A stretch of DNA of 64,000 bases from CAUZFZ01 sp963579025 (GTDB lineage: Bacteria > Planctomycetota > Planctomycetia > Planctomycetales > Planctomycetaceae): the NCBI GenBank assembly GCA_963579025.1, contig CAUZFZ010000007.1, positions 1-64,000 of the forward strand. Reading direction: 5' to 3'. Of this stretch, positions 52,484 to 61,969 are shown piece by piece; positions within the stretch are counted from its first letter, which is position 1, and each line of letters starts with the position of its first letter. The position numbers and the translations under genes are program-made. The notes below the pieces were generated by a model. The model saw nothing but the letters and a program-made list of their open reading frames with translations, was not told the origin of the DNA and searched no databases.

Positions 52484-54220
52484 CTAACGGGACGCGGGGA
52501 TCGTCAGCTTTTCATAGAGCGGCAAACCAACGTGTTTGCGTCCGATGACGATTCGGTCCGGGAAGACGTGCAGCAGATGAATAGACCCCATGTTGTCGCT
52601 GAGGACGTGCGCGGTCCGTTCGTGCATTTGAAAGCCGTTGCGGTGCCGATGCCCGAACAGGTAGCCGGTGACGCGGTACTCTTGAAGCAGGCTTAATACT
52701 TCGTCACCGCCCAGTTGCGGCTGCACATTGTTCCCAAAGGCCGGAAGTGACGGATAGTGAGCGACTACGAACACGTGACGTTTGTTTTTTGTCTGTTCCA
52801 GTGCTTTGCGCAGGAAGTCAAGCTGCGACTGGTCGGCTCGCATCGTCAGAAAACTGACCGTGATAAAGGCCGCGTCTTTGTGTTCGACAATGCGGTTGGG
52901 TTTCGTGCCCGTGAACTTCTCGAAGAGCGCTGTCGCGCCGGTGAACCCCTCGTTCGCAGCGTCGGCCAGAGCCGCGCTGACGGTCCGGGCATACTCTGGA
53001 TTCCGCTCGGGTGCGCTGGAATAGGACGCTTCGACGAAATCGTAGTTGAACAGCACGTCGTGATTGCCGGGGACAACCTCGACCGGAACCTCGAGCTCCC
53101 CGAAGATGTTCTTGAAGAGGTTCCATTCTTCGGGCAGGTTGTTGTTCACCAGATCGCCAGCCACAAACACCTTTGCCGGAGCCAACCGATTCAGCTCCGC
53201 AATGCCAGCTTTCGCTCGCTGGATCAATGTGTCTCGATTCTTTTCCCGGTCGAACTGCGGATCGGAAACGAGTGCGAACGTGAAGTCGGGTTTCGCGGCC
53301 AGGTCGGCCGTGTATGACGGGCAACCGTACGGATCTTCGTCGGCTCGATTGAGTCTCGGTTGCGTGACCGGATTCGGCACGGTCAGACCAAACGTCGGCT
53401 GATCCGGGTCTCGTACCTGCGCCAGTTCAATCCGATCAGCAAACACCTTGACCAGCGTGACAGATCCCCGCTCGGACCACGCCGTCGAACCAACCGTCCA
53501 GACGGGCAAGGTGTTTTCGTAAAGTGCCCGGTGCCCGTAGCGACCTGGATCGAACCGAAGTGCCACATGATTCGCGTCGACGAGCTTCCAGAACTGCTCG
53601 TGAGTCTTAGTCAGACGTGGTCGTGAGAACTCATCTTCTTTGCCCGCAAACAGCAGAACCGCCCGCCGCGAATCGACGGACGCCAGTTGCTTTTCGATCC
53701 GCTCGGTGGCTGCATCCGGATTCCCGTGCAGATCGCCAGCAAAAACAAGCTGGACTCCGTTCACGGACCTGACAGTTTCATCAGCATGCCGGTCGGCAAA
53801 CACCTGCCTGTACGCATCCAGCGAACCACTCAAACGGTCGAGATGTCCGGGCACGGTCAGCACGGGCACTTCAATACGATTGAGGTACTCGGCCACGGCG
53901 GCGAAGTCGACCTTCGATCCCGACCAGGTCAGCGAACCCTGCACGACCAGAGCATCAGGCTTCAGTCGGTTCACCAGAGCGACAGTCTTTTCGAGGCTTT
54001 CAGGCCCAGTGACTGCCAGGAAGTCGCGCAGACTGCCGCGTTCATCAAGAATTTGCTTTGGCGGTAGCTTCGTGATGTACAGATTGGAAACGACAGCGAT
54101 CGTAGCGATCGGTTGATCGTCAGCTCCGACGCATGGCGGAATAAACAACAACGATGTTGCGAGCGTCAGTAAGAGCGTGGACGCGGACTTCGAGTTGTAG
54201 AGCGGTTTCTGGTGAATCAT
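52484..54220 (-). CDS. Exported double-domain metallophosphoesterase
   Basis: 578 residues from the ATG at 54220; signal peptide with STLLLTLATSLLFIPPCVGA. Two calcineurin-like halves are visible. The N-terminal half (about 35-270) keeps the fold (VVQGSLTWSG, VLTVPGHLDRL) but has lost most metal ligands. The C-terminal half (about 300-560) has the full set: ALVSDPQFD, VAGDLVNNN, VPGNHDVLF, VAHYPSLPAF and FGHRHRNG. It should hydrolyse phosphate esters outside the cytoplasm. It lies alone on the minus strand; the stop is 20 bp from the nested repeat. Confidence 0.85.
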   Translation of the reverse strand: MIHQKPLYNSKSASTLLLTLATSLLFIPPCVGADDQPIATIAVVSNLYITKLPPKQILDERGSLRDFLAVTGPESLEKTVALVNRLKPDALVVQGSLTWSGSKVDFAAVAEYLNRIEVPVLTVPGHLDRLSGSLDAYRQVFADRHADETVRSVNGVQLVFAGDLHGNPDAATERIEKQLASVDSRRAVLLFAGKEDEFSRPRLTKTHEQFWKLVDANHVALRFDPGRYGHRALYENTLPVWTVGSTAWSERGSVTLVKVFADRIELAQVRDPDQPTFGLTVPNPVTQPRLNRADEDPYGCPSYTADLAAKPDFTFALVSDPQFDREKNRDTLIQRAKAGIAELNRLAPAKVFVAGDLVNNNLPEEWNLFKNIFGELEVPVEVVPGNHDVLFNYDFVEASYSSAPERNPEYARTVSAALADAANEGFTGATALFEKFTGTKPNRIVEHKDAAFITVSFLTMRADQSQLDFLRKALEQTKNKRHVFVVAHYPSLPAFGNNVQPQLGGDEVLSLLQEYRVTGYLFGHRHRNGFQMHERTAHVLSDNMGSIHLLHVFPDRIVIGRKHVGLPLYEKLTIPASR

Positions 54221-54576
54221 GTCGCGTCCGATAGCTGCTGGGCTTACAGAGGGATTTGGAATGCCAGTCTTCGAAAGCGAACGCAGTTTGTCCAGTGGCC
54301 CAGGATCTTTGCACGGCCAAAGTCCTGCCGCCGAAAGGTCCGAATTCGCTATCACTGCGAGGCGGATTCAATTCTTCAGGACCACGCCTTCGCTGACGAG
54401 AATTCGATCGTCCGCAACAGGCTGCACATTGAGTACGGTCGCTGGCTGCCTGTGTCCATGGCGACGGCGCCGCGACCAGCGCGTTTAAGCCACTGTGACT
54501 GACCCGGATGCGTAGAAAGTCAGCGCGAATGTAATGCGCCCACGCGCCCCTTGCTGGCGTTCGCCGTGTCCATCCG
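54221..54576. other. Intergenic with a weak possible gene end
   Basis: It separates the phosphoesterase start from the helicase stop. One minus-strand frame ends in VLNVQPVADDRILVSEGV at about 54375-54430, which looks coding-like but has no start or recognised family. CCCCTTGCTGGCG occurs here and again inside the helicase gene end at about 54691. Confidence 0.4.
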
Positions 54577-56724
54577 TCAGGGCGTGCCGCTTGATCCGAC
54601 CGTCGGGGCCTTCACCTGTTGCTGTAACTGCGCCTGGGCCTTCCGCTTCTTGCTCTTCTTGTTCTGAAACGGTTTGCTGCGGCCTGGCCCCTTGCTGGCG
54701 TGCCCGTGCGTCTGACGTGGCTGGTCGCTTCGAGGACCTCGCTCTGGTTGAGGGCGTATCGACCCGCCACCTGTTTCGTTGGCGAGACGCAGTTGCAGTT
54801 GCTTGCCAGTGACTTTTGTCTGCTGCAGCGTTTGAAGAATCTCAACTGGCATACCTGCGGGCAGATCAACTGTGCTGTAGGCATCGTGGATTTTGATCGG
54901 ACCGATGTGTTCGCCAGAGATTCCGCCTTCATTCGCAATCGCTCCCACGATGTTGCCCGGCTTCACTCCATCGTTCCAGCCAACTTCAATCCGGTAGCGG
55001 TCCTTGCCCGGCTCAGAAGTTCCCTGTTGACGACCGTCACCTCTTCCTTCACCACCACGACGGGCTCGCCCCACTGAGCTGCCCGAGTCACTTTGGCCGT
55101 ACCGTTGTCCTTTTTGCTCGGTTTTCCTGCGGGGACGTTCCTTCATCAGGAACGGACGACCCTGCTGATTGATCTGTGCCAGAGCTGCCGCAATCAGGAC
55201 CATCGGTGTGCCGGATTCCTCAGCGAATTCCGTAATCAACCGCTGGAACATCATCAGGTCCTGATCGGCTGTCATGGCTGCGATGCGTTGCGTGAACCGC
55301 TTGACTCGCGTTGCATTGATCTCGTCTGCCGTGGGCGGCTGGATGATCTCGATGGGCTGTTTCGTCGCCCGTTCAATGAACCGCAGCTTGCCACGTTGAG
55401 CATTCGTCAGAAAAATGATCGCTTCGCCTTTCCGTCCGGCGCGCCCCGTGCGACCGACGCGGTGGATGTACGATTCCCCATCCTGCGGGACGTCGTAATT
55501 GAAGACGTGACTGACACGTGTCACGTCCAGGCCGCGAGCAGCCACGTCGGTTGCGACAAGGATGTCCAGATGACCGGCCTTGAGCTGCTCGATCGTTCGC
55601 TCGCGGACCTTCTGCGGCATGTCGCCGTTGAGTGCGACGGCCGACAGACCTTCGCGGTTCAATTGCTCGGCGACGCGGACGGATGCGTCCTTAGTATTGG
55701 TGAAGACGATGACGCCGTCGGTCTCTTCGACCTCCAGAAGGCGCTTGAGAACATCGGTCTTGTCTCGCGGGAGGATAAACAATGCCCGCTGCCGAGTAGA
55801 TTCGGTCGTCATTGTCTTCGTCTGGATCGTGATCCTGGCTGGATCGTTCAGGTATCGCTTCGCGATGTTGCGAATCGGCGTGGGCAGCGTTGCCGAGAAC
55901 AGTGCGATCTGTCGCTTCTCGGGTGCATGCTCCAGCACGAACTGGACATCTTCCAGAAAGCCCATGTTCAACATCTCGTCGGCTTCATCCAGCACCAGGC
56001 AATCGATGGCACTGAGATCCAGCGTGCCTCGTTTGATGTGATCAATCACACGGCCCGGTGTCCCGACGACAACCTCAACTCCATCTTTCAGTTGCCTGAA
56101 CTGAGCTGTGTAGTCCTGTCCGCCATAGATGGCTGCAACGGAAAAGCGAGGCAGGGAACTGCCGTAGGTGGAAAACGACCGAGCGACCTGAATGGCCAGC
56201 TCGCGCGTGGGTGTGAGCACCAGCACCTGCGGTTTTTTCCGACCGATCTCAATGCGCGAAAGGATGGGCAACGCAAAGGCCGCCGTCTTGCCCGTACCGG
56301 TCTGCGACTGAGCCAGCACATCGCGGCCCTCGAGCATGTGCGGAATAATCTCCGCCTGAATAGCCGTCGGTTTTTCATAGCCGGCCGTCTGCACAGCCTG
56401 CTGCACTTCGCTGCGCAGAGGCAGATCGAGGAACGTCACTTCGCCCGGCGTTTTCACGGGCTCAGGTTCGGGCTCCGGTTTCGCTTCGACAGTCGGAGCG
56501 GCCGCGACCGGCGTCGGATCGAAAGCGTCCTGCTGGCAGAGGATCGGTCCGCTATTGCCAGGCGTCTCGGCAATCAGAAGATCGCCGACCACCGTGTCGA
56601 ACGACTCGCCAGGTGATAATTCGACCGGCTCCGTGACCGGGACGGATGTGGACATTTCGAATGCCTCGAACGGTGATGATGCGGGATCGAGGCGCAGCGG
56701 TACCTGGGGAGTGTCTTCCAGCAT
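54577..56724 (-). CDS. deaD: DEAD-box RNA helicase, DeaD/CsdA-like
   Basis: 715 residues from the ATG at 56724, preceded by AGGAAG. About 90 acidic, Pro-rich residues precede the helicase core: Q motif GYEKPTAIQ (115-123), GTGKT (143-147), DEAD (246-249) and SAT (277-279), then the C-terminal RecA lobe (VATDVAARGLDVTRVSHV, IHRVGRTGRAGRKG). After a Gly/Arg-rich linker comes a DbpA/CsdA RNA-binding domain (RYRIEVGWNDGVKPGNIVGA) and a basic tail. It should unwind RNA in ribosome assembly or mRNA decay, often cold-linked. The N-terminal extension is unusual. Confidence 0.95.
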   Translation of the reverse strand: MLEDTPQVPLRLDPASSPFEAFEMSTSVPVTEPVELSPGESFDTVVGDLLIAETPGNSGPILCQQDAFDPTPVAAAPTVEAKPEPEPEPVKTPGEVTFLDLPLRSEVQQAVQTAGYEKPTAIQAEIIPHMLEGRDVLAQSQTGTGKTAAFALPILSRIEIGRKKPQVLVLTPTRELAIQVARSFSTYGSSLPRFSVAAIYGGQDYTAQFRQLKDGVEVVVGTPGRVIDHIKRGTLDLSAIDCLVLDEADEMLNMGFLEDVQFVLEHAPEKRQIALFSATLPTPIRNIAKRYLNDPARITIQTKTMTTESTRQRALFILPRDKTDVLKRLLEVEETDGVIVFTNTKDASVRVAEQLNREGLSAVALNGDMPQKVRERTIEQLKAGHLDILVATDVAARGLDVTRVSHVFNYDVPQDGESYIHRVGRTGRAGRKGEAIIFLTNAQRGKLRFIERATKQPIEIIQPPTADEINATRVKRFTQRIAAMTADQDLMMFQRLITEFAEESGTPMVLIAAALAQINQQGRPFLMKERPRRKTEQKGQRYGQSDSGSSVGRARRGGEGRGDGRQQGTSEPGKDRYRIEVGWNDGVKPGNIVGAIANEGGISGEHIGPIKIHDAYSTVDLPAGMPVEILQTLQQTKVTGKQLQLRLANETGGGSIRPQPERGPRSDQPRQTHGHASKGPGRSKPFQNKKSKKRKAQAQLQQQVKAPTVGSSGTP

Positions 56725-57120
56725 TTCAGATTCTTCCTGGGGATGGTGCTCACCGCGATCGATCAGCGAAGGCGGCGCGTACGCGTGCGTCAAAAGGCGA
56801 AAAAGCAATTGGGCGTGCGCATCAATTTCCTGAAAACACAGAGAGCGACGCCGCTTCGTTCACCTGACGTGTTCTCGCACCCAAGTCGTTGACTCGGTGA
56901 GAACATCCGGAAGACCTGTCGCCTTCGAGCCTGTTGGGGGGATTCGCTGAGCAAGCTGCTCGCGACATCCTGCGTCGGCCGACAAGGCCGAGTCAATTCG
57001 GGGTTGTGTAGACCTCGAAGGCTCAATAGTCCGAGCAAACTACAGGAAACGGACCACATTCGATAGGGGACGGCTCACGAATCCCGAACTATTGGCTGAC
57101 ATCGTCGCGCGCGTAATATT
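56725..57120. other. Leader region of the helicase gene
   Basis: No gene is seen. GTTCTCGCACCC and GGTGAGAAC at about 56872-56906 and CGGCCGACAAGGCCG at about 56977 can form hairpins, so a structured 5' leader for the helicase mRNA is possible. This is not a recognised riboswitch. Confidence 0.35.
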
Positions 57121-57333
57121 TCAGACCTCAACGCCAGCGTCCATTGAGGCCATTTTCCGGAGTTCCGCATCCGACCCGGTCGTGGAGGCAGACGCCACGA
57201 TTTCGCCGATCTCCAGACGACCCTGCGCCGTGAGTTCCGACCACGCGACGCGGGTCACTTCGTCGCCGGCAGCCACAACATTCGCGGCAAGGAGCACGAG
57301 CACAGCGTTACTCGCCAGATTGTGGTGTCGCAT
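57121..57333 (-). CDS. Small exported protein downstream of DUF2089-like gene
   Basis: 70 residues. It begins with a signal-like segment (MRHHNLASNAVLVLLAANVVAA) and has a short polar remainder. Its ATG overlaps the end of the DUF2089-like gene by 26 bp, which suggests coupling. No family is known to me; the rest may be a truncated protein. Confidence 0.45.
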   Translation of the reverse strand: MRHHNLASNAVLVLLAANVVAAGDEVTRVAWSELTAQGRLEIGEIVASASTTGSDAELRKMASMDAGVEV

Positions 57334-57625
57334 TGGACTTCTCTCGATCTTTCAGGTGAGCGGCGAGCAGCAGTTTGAAGGTCTCGTGATCGACTTTGCC
57401 GTCCGCGAACTGGCCTCGCAGCAAGCGTTCAAATTCGGATATTTCTGATTGTTCTTCGACGACTTCGATCTTCGCGATCAGTCGATCGAGTCGCAGCCGA
57501 ATCGTCGGATAGGTCACTCCATATTTCTGGGCGACCTGCTTCAGCGACCCCGACGCCAGTACAAAACGTCGCACAAACGCGATGTCCTCGTCGCTGAGGT
57601 AGTCGACCCACGACCGATCCGCCAC
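57308..57625 (-). CDS. DUF2089-like helix-turn-helix regulator
   Basis: 105 residues. The segment LSDEDIAFVRRFVLASGSLK and QVAQKYGVTYPTIRLRLDRL matches the DUF2089 pattern, a helix-turn-helix that probably binds DNA. The rest (EFERLLRGQFADGKVDHETFKL) is a helical tail. A 21-nt palindrome lies 51 bp upstream of the start, a possible operator for its own control. It is divergent from the large low-complexity protein gene, so that gene could be a target. Confidence 0.75.
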   Translation of the reverse strand: MADRSWVDYLSDEDIAFVRRFVLASGSLKQVAQKYGVTYPTIRLRLDRLIAKIEVVEEQSEISEFERLLRGQFADGKVDHETFKLLLAAHLKDREKSNATPQSGE

Positions 57626-57645
57626 GTTGAATCCTCAAGCTGGAC

Positions 57646-57999
57646 TTAAGTATTGTTCAGGATGACTGAAGCATGGACTTTCATAATATGAAAGTCAACT
57701 TTAAATATATAACATCGGCGATGATAAGCTGGCTGAGGCTCCCTGACGTGCCGAATCGATTTCAGGAGAGCATGCGAATCCGCCACAAAGCCCGGCTCGC
57801 TGGGGACGAACTGCCTTCGCAATCCACGCAGTGCATCCGGGCTGAATGTCGTTCGGGTCGAATGTTCGGCCAGAAGCGTCGCGATAAAGACAATCAACTC
57901 GTCTCGGGTCCTGGATAGAGGTAAGATTTCCAGCTCATTCGCTGTACTGTCCGACGTGGCGATTTGGTCGCTCGGACACTGGTTGAGACTGCTACGCAA
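57646..57999 (-). CDS. Doubtful ORF, 117 aa
   Basis: A minus-strand frame upstream of the DUF2089-like gene encodes a peptide with a plausible centre (LPLSRTRDELIVFIATLLAE; TTFSPDALRGLRRQFVPSEP). It has no recognised family, covers the possible operator palindrome, and its start lies 73 bp from the start of the divergent large gene. It may be a chance frame. Confidence 0.25.
   Translation of the reverse strand: MRSSLNQCPSDQIATSDSTANELEILPLSRTRDELIVFIATLLAEHSTRTTFSPDALRGLRRQFVPSEPGFVADSHALLKSIRHVREPQPAYHRRCYIFKVDFHIMKVHASVILNNT
57676..57696. promoter_or_regulatory. Perfect palindrome, possible operator
   Basis: GACTTTCAT and ATGAAAGTC are exact 9-bp inverted arms around a 3-nt spacer, in a locally AT-rich stretch. 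It lies 51 bp upstream of the DUF2089-like start, between that gene and the divergent large gene. The binding protein is inferred. Confidence 0.55.
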
Positions 58000-58072
58000 A
58001 CCAACATCGTCAGCTGCGTTATTGAGACGAGTTCTTTCACGTGTAACCGCGACCGCTGACAGGGAACCACCA

Positions 58073-61000
58073 ATGTCTGCGACGCTCGAAAGTCGACAGA
58101 ACTACGCCGAGTTCGACGAGTTCATCGACTATCAAATTCAGAAGACCCGGCAGGGCGTGAAACTCACAGACGTTGTGACGGCAGCCTGCGGGGTCGCGCT
58201 TCTGACGATCAGTTATCTGCTCGTCTTTGTCGTGCTTGACCACTGGGTCATCTCGGGCGGATTCGGCTATGGCATGCGGCTGGCGCTGCTGTCCGGCCTG
58301 CTCGTTGCCTCGCTGGGGCTGATTGGCTGGAAAGTCGCGCTTCCCTGGTTCCGCACTGTGACTCGGCTGTACGCGGCGAAGTCGCTCGAAGGCATCTCAC
58401 CGGACCTGCAAAGCAACCTGCTCAACTATGTCGATCTGCGGGACTCGGGGCGCGACGTCTCACCCGCCATCATTCGTTCGATCGAGAAACGGGCAGCGGT
58501 GACGCTTTCCCATACGGATGTGGACGACGCTTTCGATCGTCGCCCTATGCTGCGACTTTCCTACGGGCTGCTTGCCGCCGTGGTCGTGTTCTCGATGTAC
58601 ACGGTGTTCTCACCGAAAAAGGTCTGGCCGTCCGTTGCACGAGTCCTTGCTCCGTGGGCCGAGTTGTCGGTGTCAACGCAGACCGAGTTTCTGTCGATCG
58701 ATCCTGGTCAGGATGTCAAAGTGATCGCGGGTGAGAACCTGGAAGTCTCCGTCGATCTCCGCGGTGAGATTCCAGCCGAAGTGAATCTGTACTTCACGAC
58801 TGACGACCGTCGCTTCGTCAATGAGCGCGTCAATCTGGCGGCCACCGAGGAGGGGCTGAAGCAGTTTCGCTGCATCCTCAATGGAGAGAACAGTGCCGGA
58901 CTACTGCAGAGTCTGAGTTACCGGATCGAAGCCGGTGATGCTCGCACGCAGACGTTTCGTGTGATTGTGAGCCAGCCACCATCTGCCAGGGTTTCGGCGC
59001 TGCACTACGACTACCCGGATTACATGGAGTTACCCAACGAGTCGCCGCAAGGTGCCGACATCCATGCGTGGGAAGGCACTCGGATCGCGATTGAAGCCGA
59101 GACAAACCTGCCGGTCACAAAGGCATGGGTGCATTTTTCGGACGAAGAACAGTTTCCGGCGAACCCCGAACCGCTGCGTATGACAATCGACGAGCCGGAT
59201 GGGCGTCGGCTGAGTGTCGTCTGGCAGCCCATACATCGCGAAGATCGTTCCTTCCCCAGTTACTACCGGATTCAGTGCGAAACGGACGAAGGCATTCGAA
59301 ACCCTGCGCCGGCTATTCATTCGATTCAAATCGATGTCGACAAAAAGCCTGACCTTGTGGCTGTGTCGCCAAGCAGAAACCTGGACGTTCCCGCGAACGC
59401 GATCGTCCCGTTCCTGGCCAGGGCCAGTGATCCGGACTTCCGGCTGAGTGATGTGACGTTGCGGTTGCAGCACGGCAAACAGGCTTTGCAGCGTGAGATT
59501 TACTCCGGCACCGACGACCGTACAAAGTCGATTTACGACCTGAAACTTGAAGACTTCAATCTGCGTCCCGGCGATCAGATCGAATGGTGGCTGGAAGCGC
59601 GTGACAACCGACGTGTTGAGGGACCGGACCGGCGCGATGCAAGCCGGATGCGAGTCATCCTCGACTCCAACCTCAGCACGACGCCTCGCCTGAAACTCAC
59701 GATTCTTGCGCCAGTCGATGAGCAGGAAGCGCAGGAGCAGCATCAGTTTGATCGTGATCAGTTGGAAGAGAAGCTCGACGAGCGTGATCAAACGCCCAAC
59801 GAACCTGCTCCGGATGGCGACCCCAGCGATGCGCGAGATCCCGACAACCGCAATTTCGATCCGGAAGACGCTCCACGAAAAAGTGACCCGAACGAAGCAC
59901 CGGCCGGAGACGAGAACTCGAAGGAACCCGAAGACGGCACGCAGAAAGCGACCGGCGAGTCTGGAGACACCAATGAGGGTGAAGGCAAATCCAGTGAGGG
60001 CACGACCAAAGGCGGTGAAGGAACAGACGGTTCTGAGACAGGGGCCAAATCTGGTGAAGATGGAAACACCGGCAATGCAGAATCCGGCGAGGGCTCGGGA
60101 GAGACCAGCGAACAAGGGCCATTGAGCAACACCGGAGAAGACGACCAGGAAGTCCTGCGCGAACTGCTCAACAGGGAGGCCAAGCGGCAGGAGGCACAGG
60201 ATGAAAACGGTAATACCGACGCGTCTGATCCGAGTAATCCATCAAATGACACCGGCAGCGACGACGGGACACAAAACAACAATTCGCCGAATCCGGGCAG
60301 CAATCCGGACGAGAACACCGAGCCTCGCGCGGGTGGTTCGAGCAACGACACGAATGATTCCCAGGAGAACAACCCGGAGGGTGTGAGAAACACTGACAAT
60401 CGGCCGTCGAATCCCGACAACAACGATCCCGCCACGCCGGACTCCGGTGAGGAAGGTTCGAAACTGAACCCGACGAACGAAGACGTCAACTCCGCAGACA
60501 CGCCCAACGCACAGCCGAAGTCGGACATGCCCGGCGGTGACCCGAGCAACGACTCAACCAATCCGCAGTCGAATTCAGACACGCCAGGCGAAGGCCCCTC
60601 GACTCCCAGCGAAGCCACGCCGCCAACGGACAGCGAAAACCCGTCGCAGAATTCTGATCCAGAGTCCGCGAACAACCCGGGTGAGTCCGAAACAGCGAAA
60701 CCAGGCGAGAACCCGGATTCGCCCAATTCCGAGAACGCCTCTGACGACAGTTCTAACCCGCAGAGCAATCCATCCGGCGAAGGCCAGAACAACAACCCCA
60801 ATAGTGGGCAGAAACAGAATCCGTCCGGCAATCCATCTGCCAACCCACAGAGCAAACCAGGATCGTCGGGCAAGCCGGGAGAATCCAGCAACAATCCGCC
60901 GTCCCAACCCGGCAAGTCGGGCGAAGGAGGCTCCGGTGACGAAGGTGGTAAAAGCGGTAGCAGTCCGTCTGAGACAGGTTCAAAGTCCGGGAAACCCGGC

Positions 61001-61942
61001 AGCGGTGAGTCCGGCGAAAAGTCTGGCACGGGCGACAGTGCATCGCCGAGCGGCAAGAAACCGGAAGGAGACTCGGGTGCAGCGAACAGCCCATCCGAGT
61101 CTGGTAGCGAAGATGGGGGTCCCGCGTCTTCGAAAGAAAGCTCCGAAAAGCCTGACCAGGGCAACCCGGGCGGTGACGACACGACCGGGAACGGAACGCC
61201 GTCAAAAAGTGAGTCGTCTGGAAAGACCGGCAGCCAGTCCAGCGAGGGTTCGAAGAGTGGCTCGAACTCCGGTGGAAAATCGGCTGGCGGCAAGAGTGGC
61301 AAAGGTGGAGCAAAAGGCAGTTCGGGACAGAGTTTCAGCAGCGGTGGCAAGGCGGGCAAGGGCGGCGGCAATGCCCAGGGCGGCGGTAATCCCACGGAAG
61401 GCGGGCAGACTGGCCCGGCTTCAAAAACCGGTGGAGACCGGATCATTCGCGACCCGAACGACCTCGACGGAAACGATGCCGTTCAAGGTCCGAACGCTGG
61501 TGGATCGGTGAGTGATCCGAACACACCGCCTGCCGAAGACGGCAATCTGGAAGACAAACTCAAAGCGACCAACATGGTGCTGAAACGTCTGAAGGAAGAC
61601 ATGAAGCGAGGCGAAGTCGACGACGAATTGCTGAAGAAACTGGGTTGGACCGAACAGGACATGAAGCGGTTTAGCGAGCGGCTGGAACGCAAACTCGAAC
61701 AGCCAAAGTCGGACGACCCGCGCGAACTTGCCCGCCAGCGTCAGTTCGAGGAATCGCTGAAGTCTCTCGACCTGAAGAAGTCGGGTGGTCAGCGATCCGA
61801 CCCGGTTCGCGACAAGCGTGCCACGAACAACTTCTCAGATCGTCGCATGCCGGTTCCGCTTGAGTATCGCCGGGCATTCGAGGATTACACAAAGCGACTG
61901 GCCCGTCAGCAAAAGGGTCGCTCGACGAGTTCTGACAAGTAA
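58073..61942 (+). CDS. Giant membrane protein with long low-complexity region
   Basis: 1289 residues from the ATG at 58073 (AGGGA upstream). The N-terminus has membrane segments at about 36-60, 66-90 and 160-180, followed by beta-rich, probably periplasmic domains to about 545 (VSQPPSARVSALHYDYPDYME, IEWWLEARDNRRVEGPDRRD), similar to planctomycete DUF4175-like proteins. Residues about 570-1150 are dominated by Gly, Ser, Asn, Pro, Asp, Glu and Lys (SGEGGSGDEGGKSGS). The C-terminus is a charged helical domain (KATNMVLKRLKEDMKRGEVD, VPLEYRRAFEDYTKRLARQ). It may be an envelope or stalk-like structural protein; no catalytic motif is seen. Confidence 0.88.
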   Translation: MSATLESRQNYAEFDEFIDYQIQKTRQGVKLTDVVTAACGVALLTISYLLVFVVLDHWVISGGFGYGMRLALLSGLLVASLGLIGWKVALPWFRTVTRLYAAKSLEGISPDLQSNLLNYVDLRDSGRDVSPAIIRSIEKRAAVTLSHTDVDDAFDRRPMLRLSYGLLAAVVVFSMYTVFSPKKVWPSVARVLAPWAELSVSTQTEFLSIDPGQDVKVIAGENLEVSVDLRGEIPAEVNLYFTTDDRRFVNERVNLAATEEGLKQFRCILNGENSAGLLQSLSYRIEAGDARTQTFRVIVSQPPSARVSALHYDYPDYMELPNESPQGADIHAWEGTRIAIEAETNLPVTKAWVHFSDEEQFPANPEPLRMTIDEPDGRRLSVVWQPIHREDRSFPSYYRIQCETDEGIRNPAPAIHSIQIDVDKKPDLVAVSPSRNLDVPANAIVPFLARASDPDFRLSDVTLRLQHGKQALQREIYSGTDDRTKSIYDLKLEDFNLRPGDQIEWWLEARDNRRVEGPDRRDASRMRVILDSNLSTTPRLKLTILAPVDEQEAQEQHQFDRDQLEEKLDERDQTPNEPAPDGDPSDARDPDNRNFDPEDAPRKSDPNEAPAGDENSKEPEDGTQKATGESGDTNEGEGKSSEGTTKGGEGTDGSETGAKSGEDGNTGNAESGEGSGETSEQGPLSNTGEDDQEVLRELLNREAKRQEAQDENGNTDASDPSNPSNDTGSDDGTQNNNSPNPGSNPDENTEPRAGGSSNDTNDSQENNPEGVRNTDNRPSNPDNNDPATPDSGEEGSKLNPTNEDVNSADTPNAQPKSDMPGGDPSNDSTNPQSNSDTPGEGPSTPSEATPPTDSENPSQNSDPESANNPGESETAKPGENPDSPNSENASDDSSNPQSNPSGEGQNNNPNSGQKQNPSGNPSANPQSKPGSSGKPGESSNNPPSQPGKSGEGGSGDEGGKSGSSPSETGSKSGKPGSGESGEKSGTGDSASPSGKKPEGDSGAANSPSESGSEDGGPASSKESSEKPDQGNPGGDDTTGNGTPSKSESSGKTGSQSSEGSKSGSNSGGKSAGGKSGKGGAKGSSGQSFSSGGKAGKGGGNAQGGGNPTEGGQTGPASKTGGDRIIRDPNDLDGNDAVQGPNAGGSVSDPNTPPAEDGNLEDKLKATNMVLKRLKEDMKRGEVDDELLKKLGWTEQDMKRFSERLERKLEQPKSDDPRELARQRQFEESLKSLDLKKSGGQRSDPVRDKRATNNFSDRRMPVPLEYRRAFEDYTKRLARQQKGRSTSSDK

Positions 61943-61969
61943 CAGCTCTCCATTGGAGTCCCGGGAATA

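Noticed and set aside
59788..61446. Long minus-strand frame of 552 codons
   Set aside because: It is the antisense of the low-complexity part of the giant protein. The biased codon use leaves the opposite strand open, and the Pro/Ser/Leu-rich translation matches no protein.
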